A stretch of 64,000 bases of DNA. Source: Phylloscopus collybita (Eukaryota; Chordata; Aves; Passeriformes; Phylloscopidae). The position numbers were made by a program, and so were the translations under genes. The stretch is from assembly GCA_027886175.1 (NCBI GenBank), contig JAJNNQ010000075.1:33014501-33078500 (forward strand), given 5' to 3'. The notes below the pieces were generated by a model, which was not told the origin of the DNA, searched no databases, and saw only the letters and a list, made by a program, of their open reading frames with translations. Of this stretch, positions 56,101 through 64,000 are shown one piece after another. Position 1 is the stretch's first letter. The number at the start of each line of letters is the position of its first letter.

Positions 56101-57220
56101 GAGATAATGGCTGAAAAATTGGATAAACCTGTGCAGATGGGCTTGGTACAGATAATGGCTGAAAGCCAGGGAAGTAAAGTCATTTCATAACCTGGGAAAA
56201 AATATTTAGACAAGTTTCAAAAATATTTTGGACTCCTGCTTTGTTTTCATGAGGGTTGTTTGTGGGTTGCTGTTTCTAGCATTAGGTAAACCATTTCACT
56301 GTGACTGTGTCTGGAAAGCACCTCCTTTCCAGTGTTTTACAGGTGGACGTTCTGTGTACCCCTCATGTCTTTGTTACAGACTTCCCTGAAGTCTTTATGT
56401 GTGTACGTATGATGATTGTATTTATTGTGTTTCTAGTTAAATCTACCTCTATATCCACATCCCACTTGAAAGGAGGGGGCAGGAGGAGTAGCTTCAGATC
56501 AGAAACCCAGCACCTCTGCCTGCTGGGTCCCAGGGCATAGCTGTGCTGCCAAACAAGCTAGATCTCTCTAACGTGCCATTGCTTGGATGTTGGCACAGGA
56601 AGCACTGCATTTTTGTACCACTTTGATCCATTTTGGTCTGGCTGCTTCTGGGGTTATGGATGTCCCTGGGAGACAGGAACTGGAGCACACTGGGGCCATC
56701 AGGTCCTTTATGTGGATCTACAAGGTCATTGAATTTTTCTGAGACAGTATCAACTTTCTAGCTGAGCAGAAGGGAGCACCTAGAAGCAGGGAAACAGCTG
56801 ACCAGTATTTAATTTTATTCTCACCATTCAGCTTATGACCACTTTTGGTTTACTTTTGGAATATGCTTCCTGCTTCCTGATATCCAAAAAGGCTAGTTTC
56901 CTACAGGGTTTTCTCAGCATTGATCCCTATGTTTGGTAAACCCTACAGAAATAGTACGTTTATTTTTACAGCATGCCTGTGGGGAGGCAGATTTTTTGAA
57001 TCAAAAATTGAGGCAAAAGGGCATGTTCACCAGTATTTTTTATTTCTTGCTCTATTTTCCTTGTCAAGCGTAAGTGTGCCGAGCTTATTTCTCAGATACA
57101 TGATTTTACTTTATCTGAGAGAAGGCGACATCTTGTTTTATGTAGGGGCAATGTACGTATCCATCAGCAGTCTGTTTTTGTACAGAGCTGGGGTGCATCA
57201 GGCACAGCTGAGCAAGGGAG

Positions 57221-57572
57221 GGGATTGTCCTCCTCTGCTCTGCAGTGGGGTGGCCTCACCTTGAACACTGTGTGCAGTGTTGGGTACCATAACATAAAAA
57301 AGACACTAAACTATTAGAGAGCATCCAAAGGAGGGCGATGAAAATGGTGAAGGACCTTGAAAGGTTCTTCACCCAGGGGGTGGTTGGGCACTGGAACAGG
57401 CTCTCCAGGGAAATGGTCGCAGCCTAAGCCTGACAGAGGTCAAGAAATCATTGGACAATGTTCTCGGGTACATGGTGTGTGACTCTTGGGGATGGTCCTG
57501 TGCAGGACTACAAGCTGGACTTGATGACCCTTGTGGGTCCCTTCCAACTCAGCCTATCCTGTGATTCCATGA
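57221..57572 (+). mobile_element. CR1 LINE, 3' part with internal deletion
   Basis: A + strand CR1 in intron 2. The left part (GGGATTGTCCTCCTCTGCTC through GAGCATCCAAAGGAGGGCGA) corresponds to the ORF2 block that encodes the RPHLEHCVQFWAP-like motif. At about 57,360 it jumps directly to the near-terminal block GGTTCTTCACCCAGGGGGTG, then to the 3' UTR (TGATGACCCTTGTGGGTCCC) and the tail TGTGATTCCATGA. The ORF2 sequence normally between these blocks, probably some 200 bp, is absent, so this copy carries an internal deletion. Inactive. Confidence 0.9.
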
Positions 57573-58067
57573 AATGCGTGTGTGAAACACACACCTGTTT
57601 TGTTTGCAGACTCAGCTGTCCAGCACTAGCAGAAGGCTGAGCTCCCTGTGCTCTCAGCTGGGGGTAGGGAGCATCTTGGGATACAGGTGAAGTGACTGCA
57701 GCTCTATTTGTGCATATGGATTATACTGCTTTCTCCCACAGATAATTTGACACTGAGAGGGTGCAGTATTGTGCTTCTCTGGTACTCTGTAGCATTGCTT
57801 TTTTTTTTGTTAAAATGCTGATCAGGCAGCTGGCACAGTTCCTGCATAGTTCCTAATAGTTACTTACGGTAGCACTGTGCAGTTTTATTGTCCTTCCCTA
57901 TAACTGAGGAAAGAAAAAGATAGATTTTACTTTTCTTCTTCACTTTAGTTTCCACTCTGGTGGACTGATAACTTCTCTTTCATACTGTAATCCTAGATAC
58001 CATTTTCATAAGCATTTAGTGAAGCTGATTTTTTTGTCCGTTTAAACAATGCGTACTTACAGTGAGT

Positions 58068-58603
58068 TCAGTGAAGAGTGGGGGGCAGCCTTTGCTCTGA
58101 AGTTTTCTGCCTGCAGGATTTAATGTCATGAGTGATATATTTCACTTGCTCTGCCAGTGTCATGTCCCTTAGGGATGCTTTCTGCATCTCTCCAGTCGTG
58201 TCCTTGCCATGAGCTATGGCATTGTTCACAAGCAGCTGTATTGACAAAGCATCACTTACAATAACTGGCAAAATGCACTTACTCTTCTTAGGAGTAAGAA
58301 GAGACTTAGGCACATGCTTCCCTGATCGTGTCTTTCTCTTTGTATTAAAGAACAAAAACTGGGTTGGATCCAGGGTTCTGAAACTCACTGAACTCCCAGG
58401 TCCAGTTGTTTCCCTTGCTTAGCATTTGTCAAAATGGTTAGCATTTTGTTTCTGAGGTTGACAGTGCCCTTTTCACCTGCTTGAGCTTGGGAATAGTATT
58501 TTCTTGGAGAGCTGCTCCCTTCTCTGTTAAGCTCTGCTGCAGCTTTGTGCAGACAAGTGTCTCCACCTGCTGTGGTCCCGGAGCAGCTTGGAAACTTAGA
58601 CAT
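58068..58603 (-). pseudogene. Possible unidentified frameshifted coding remnant, antisense within intron 2
   Basis: Two adjacent minus-strand open frames overlap by about 30 nt of shared open sequence. The upstream one (58,603 down to 58,385, 72 codons) starts MSKFPSCSGTTAGGDTCLHK. The downstream one (58,388 down to 58,068, 106 codons from a GTG) has charged, protein-like composition, with segments such as TRSGKHVPKSLLTPKKSK and LRDMTLAEQVKYITHDIK. One frameshift would join them into about 170 codons. The second frame stops only 7 nt before a consensus minus-strand splice donor (GTAAGTA at 58,060-58,054). I cannot name a parent gene, and frames of this length occur by chance elsewhere in the window, so this is weak. 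Confidence 0.2.
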
Positions 58604-61600
58604 GAAAGTGGCCTTTAAGTAACAGCTTGTTTGTAGCTTTTGCCAGGAACTGAAGGCTTGGGATCTAGTGTCTGGTTACCTGGGGGCTGGAAACTTAAGC
58701 TGTCTGCTGGATACCCCAACTGTTTTCTAAAGGGTCACTGTAACTACTCCTGTTGCAGGTGGATTAGAGATGCTTTGTGTTTCATCCATTTTCCCTTAAC
58801 TTTCATTCAGTGGCTGCCTCACCTGGGAGGACTTAATTGCTGTGAAAGTGCTTATGCAGTCAAAAGAGAGGAGACTGGTTTTCTTTGTACTGTCATTCAA
58901 AGACACATGGGTTTCTGTCTTGGTTGTGCGGGAAATATGGGCAATTTTATAAATGAGTTTCAGCCTTCTCTTTCATCCTGAAGGCCAGCATCTAAAAATT
59001 CAGGTTTTTAAAGTAGATGAATGGAATTTATCCAAGGTTTTTAAAAGAACAGAAAGCTAACTCAGTCGTATTAAACTTTCATGCTCTCATTTTAAATCTA
59101 CAAAATCTTTTTTACCCTGATAGCACTTTTAAAACCCTTATTTCTTGCAAAGAAAGAACTCAGTTTCCTTTTTTGTTGTTTTTTACATGCTTTTCCTATT
59201 TATTTTGAAAACAGCTGAGAAGCTACCATGCAAAAATGGCACATATTACAGCTGGTTCCCTCTGGCAGTTTTTGCCACTCTTCACTGAAAGGTCAGAGGG
59301 AGCATTAGCTCTGACTTGGCTGCTGGTGGATGGGGCAGTGCCACATGGACTCTGAGGGCAGGGCAAGCTGGTCACCTGTCTTCCTGTGAATCGTCACCAG
59401 AGCTGTTAGAATTTCAGCTCCCAAGTCCAGGGGTGTCTCTGCAACCCCCTCAGCAGCTACAGGGAGGCTGGGACTTAGTAGGGCTGTAATCAGAAAGCTC
59501 TGAAATGGCACAGTTGGAGGAGGGAGCTTTCTGATTCCTGGTGTCTTTGCTTCTATTGAAGCACCGTGGTCCTTTCACTTCAGCTCAGTCGGACGATCTG
59601 GGCACATGGGCTGGAGCTAGCAAACTTAGGACAGCAGGACAGCTCTGCAGTGCGCATGTAGGATGATTTCACCTGAGTCAGCCAAATCTATGCTCCAGCT
59701 CCTTCCAAGTGCCCAGAAAAAAATAGGACATTTCCTGTGATGGGAACAAATATATCAGTGCTCGGCAGTGTGGAGATGTATGGACTCTGTCCTGCTCTGC
59801 TGCTGAACAGTTTGGGCATCTGTTGTGCTGTCACAAGGCCAGAAATTTTGACACTGTGCCAGCATTAACAAGAGAGCTAATGAACCTGGAGCTTTCAGTT
59901 GTTCTTCTTTTCTGCCACAAGGAATTTGTTCTTACCTGAGAAATCAGGAAGTGCAGACACAGAAATTCGAGTGTTATTTCATGCTGCCATTAGACTTGAT
60001 AATCTAATCAGAAAATATTAACTCTCATGTAGATAAACAGCTTACCTGGCAACAAAGACAAGCTACACCAGTGAAAAACGTCATGCTCTGGTATGAATTA
60101 CATTTTTTGGTGAGTTTGAAGGAGGTGCAGTCAGAAAAAAACCCGTATATTTTTCCTTGTAATTTGAACAAGCAGGTAGATGAATTGTGTCACGTGAAGT
60201 GCTTGCAAAGCAGTACTGCATGCCCACTAATTGTATGGTCCTGTGCTGTTCATCTTCGATTCTCTTCCCCATTTTCAGTACAGGTTTCTTTTCAGCAGCT
60301 TGCTTACTTGTCATAGCTTGCCAGGGTATTTTTTTTAGTGCTTCCACTTCTTTCCTTGCTTATACTGACACTAACACTTTACTTACATTATACCATGTAC
60401 AGTAGGACCTCAATCTGGTGGTTGCCCTCTGCACCTTTTATCTTTGATGTTAACTGGATGAGAATTAAATCCTCAAGAATGTCTCAGCAGTGATTTTCTT
60501 AAAATCCAGCTGCTCTGAAATCAGCTCTTTGGTTTTTTGAACTTAGCAAGCTTTTGTAAATTAGCAACACCTTTTCATATTTACCTGTTTCCAGTCAACT
60601 TCTTCAAAGTGACAAAAATTAAAACCAGGCAAAAGCAACAATCACAATTCCCCTGTGATTGATTGTACCCTTTTCTTTCTGTATTAGTTAAGCTGTTGAG
60701 TATTTCAGATAATGCATATATTAGTTGAGTGTATCTTCTGATACCTTGTGATTTGCTATTTTATACTTAAGTTGTAGTTTACTCCAGTGTTTGTCCTGGA
60801 TTTGTTTGCAGCTATTGACTTCAGGTGACTGAAAGGTGCTGTTATGCTTCTGAAGTGAAGTGCTTTCAATCACACCTTGGTTCCTACATCTCCTTTTTTC
60901 ATTCTCTGATTAGATTAAAATCTGAATACCGAACCTCCCCAGAAGTCATTTCAAGTAATGCATTTTTGTAGATAATCCAAAGTAGAGAGGGAAATAGTTG
61001 TGAGGTCTGCTGTGGTGGCTGCTAACCTGTGATTACTTAAACAAAATGTGTCAAGCAAGCCTCATTTGCATCTACAGATGTCTAAAGGAAATACTGTGGA
61101 AGATGTTATCTGACATTGCTGTGTATTAAGCTCTCCCTGTACTTGAAGAGAAATTGCTGTATTCAGCTGAGCTGTTAACGCCGTAGATTTTGCTTTGTAT
61201 AACAATTGAAAACACCATCTTTTCGATCAAAGGTTCCAAACGAATCAGCTCACAGGCTCAGAGTCAAACCCACGTGAAATTCCTGAGCAGAATAACCTAT
61301 GGATGTTGGTTAGGTGGGAACTTTGAGCTGAAAAAGCCCCAGGAAAAGTGAAGGAGGAGGTTAAATGTCAGCAGCGTGGGACTCTCAGTGCCTTTTTCGT
61401 GTGTTCCAAGGCAATGAGGGACAAAGCCAGAACGGACTCTGGTCAGGAGGCACCTGCCAAGGACAGTACCTGGAGCCCATGGGAACGGCTGAAGATGCTG
61501 CTCTAAGTGTCTGTTGAGTACAGGAAGGTCCCTAACAAGGCTGGAGAGTTCTGGCAATGCAGAGAACTGAGAAGCTTTGCAAATTCTGCCATGCTTTTCT

Positions 61601-64000
61601 TCCTCACAGAACAGCATTACCTACTTTCACCCATAGTGCCTCTCCATGCCATTCGTTGGTGCCTGCCATTTCAGTAGCTGGAGTTTAAAAAGTAGTAGCA
61701 AAATAGTTTTCATTTTGTGATTTTTTTTAATCTAAATTTATGTTTCCACTTGTTAACTCATCCCAGCGAGGGAAAAAGAGATTTAATGAGGAGTGTAACC
61801 TTCTAGAGTGCAAATAGCTTCAGTAATAATCCTCCTGTTTAAAAAAAAAGTAAAAATTTTGTTACATAATAATAGAGTCTGTAATTGTTGTAAATTTGAT
61901 GGGCAATGTATATCAGCTTGATTTAATACAGCTGTCTAGTGACAGTGAAGGTATCCCTAGGGAATTTTTATAGTCACAGGAGAAAATAGCACATGAGCTT
62001 TTTGAGTCTCCAGTAGAGTAGTGCTGATGCGCATCAATGTAGGCATTTATCTGGTAAGTTATATAATCGGCCTAAAATAAGAACTTAAAAAACTGTTTCT
62101 TCTGCTGATTAGCATGACCTAGGGAAAGAAGTGGGATTTTGGGATTATCTGAAACAAATAACTGTTAGTTTGTTACCACACCTGCATTGTGTTACTGGAG
62201 CAATATCAGTCCTGTTACACAATGGGAGTAAAAAGACTGAACTCAGCACATCATCATTGTAATGAAATTTCATACTGTAAATAATTTTTCAAAAGCATTG
62301 CTGAGAACTGAATTGATGCTTGAAGGCAGAGCTGTACTCTCAATTATAGTTCCTAAGTAGCTACTGCACTATTTTGATACATGGAAGTTCTATACTATTG
62401 ACCCCAGTGACTGAACAGTTTAATGAGATTGTGATTATAATGTCAAGGATAGAGCTGGCTGGAATTTCTTTGCAGAAGCAAAGTTGCAATAGTAATTGTG
62501 TGTTTACTCCTATGGCTTCTCCAGAACCTCTGAGAGGTGGGAGATGAGCACTTCTCAGAGTTCCGTCTGCGTTTAGGAGTACCTCTGTGACTAAACCTAT
62601 GGAGAAGGATAAAAAAAGGCCCTTCCTCATTACCTTTTGCTTCTTGTCTTACTTGAGGTTTGTTAGCAATAATTTTTGCTTAGATGGAGTCACTTACTGT
62701 TCTTTTTGAGTTTATGGTTAATTTTACTAGCTTTGGACACTAAGAAGCAGGTAGGACACAGACAACAAATAGGGATGGCATATGGCCTTGAAAAGCAAAA
62801 TAAAAAGAATGGTTAAGGTTACTGCCTGCATGCATTTGTGATAATTAAAAGAACATCAGCCTTTTGTGAGAAATGAGGTAAAACTGATGGACTGATATTG
62901 GCCAGGTCAGCTAATGGGGAAGAACTTGAAAAGAGCTTTTAAGCCTGGTGAGTCAGAAGCCTTGGGTACGTATATGCCTTCTCATCTTCACTAAGGACAA
63001 GAGATTCAATTAAGCAGAAAAAAACAGAGGAGTGTATGAACTAACATAATTTTAAGAGTTCCTACACTGTCATTAGAGCAGCTATTACTCCTTTATGTAG
63101 CTAATAATAAATCTTAAGTATTTGGATAAGGTGAAAGAGAGCTGTATATCATCAGATAGATCTATAATTAACTTCCTTTCATGCTTATTCCCCTCTTCAT
63201 CCTCCCCTGCATCCTCACACTCCAAATTTAAGTCCTGCAGAAAGAAGAGCTTATCATAAATGTGATGCAGTGCCACGGTTTCAAGAAAACTCCCATGTTT
63301 TTATTGTCACATTTATATTGTGTGCTTATAATTACCTTGAGTGTTATGGAGACTGAGGAAGGGATCTATTGTGTTGCAGTTTCAGGATACGTAAGAAATA
63401 ACATCTCATAGTTTGCCCAGGTTGGTATACTGAAGTCTTTTACTAACTGCTGGGCCAAGGTTGACCATTTTCCTTTAGGAAGAGTAGATGTAACTGGTAG
63501 AGACAGTGAGAGGCCTGATGAATGATTGTGGTAGTAGAAGTGTTTGATAGCCATAAGGTTTATGTTAGCAGGTAGGTATCCCACACCATGAGCCAGCTGC
63601 TTTTTGTTTGGATTGTGCCTGACAGGAAAAAAAGGTGCAGTATATTGGGAATGTAGTACCTTTCCCTTGTCTAGTTTAATAGGATGCTCAGGTCAATTAT
63701 TTTGTGGTCTGAGCATTATGATTTCTCCAAAATACAACTGTGGGGCTAAGCAACTCTTCTAGTGCTGGATTTGTCCCAGTTTTCATGGCCTTTTTGGAGA
63801 TATTAGAAGAATTAATAGCATAGAATTAGAAAAGAAGGGATAACATAACCCCTATGACTGTGTCAGAGAGTCGCTGGATGCTCTTAGGTCTGCTTTTCTG
63901 TTGAATCAGGATAGAGAGTGTGAGGAGCAGCATGGTTATTTTTATGTGCAGGGGGCCAAAGAATGATACAAGAATTCTGCCCTTAATTTAGTTTCTGTTG

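Overview
The window looks like nuclear DNA from a bird, probably one of the Neoaves and possibly a songbird. The recognisable interspersed repeats are almost all 3'-end fragments of CR1 LINEs, the dominant avian retroposon, joined by one LTR that resembles songbird endogenous-retrovirus LTRs (judged from memory). No L1, Alu or other mammalian SINE was seen. There are no bacterial operons, CRISPR arrays, rRNA genes or convincing tRNA genes.

Layout. Positions 1 to about 49,550 are an AT-rich gene desert holding only repeats: CR1 pieces near 11.3, 15.9, 18.5, 36.0 and 47.5 kb, a GC-rich G-run minisatellite at 16.46-16.77 kb, a solo-LTR-like element at 16.93-17.31 kb, a 90-bp tandem duplication at 17.56-17.74 kb, and many microsatellites and homopolymers. 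From about 49,560 to 52,100 the base composition changes abruptly to a CpG island that carries the promoter, a probable untranslated exon 1, a 750-bp intron 1, and the first coding exon of SLCO5A1 (solute carrier organic anion transporter family member 5A1, OATP5A1) on the + strand. The remaining 11.9 kb (52,123-64,000) is the 5' part of the next SLCO5A1 intron. It has one internally deleted CR1, a GT microsatellite and one doubtful antisense pseudogene candidate.

The only gene supported with confidence is SLCO5A1. The window encodes its first 310 residues: a disordered, Ala/Gly/Pro-rich cytoplasmic N-terminus and about four transmembrane segments. The rest of the protein must lie beyond position 64,000. 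Its 5' leader is notable for five short upstream ORFs before a strong-context start codon. No new multi-gene system is visible. The most useful leads are the uORF-rich leader, a possible second TATA-type promoter inside intron 1, the repeat nest around 16-17.7 kb, and a frameshifted protein-like antisense ORF pair at 58.1-58.6 kb.
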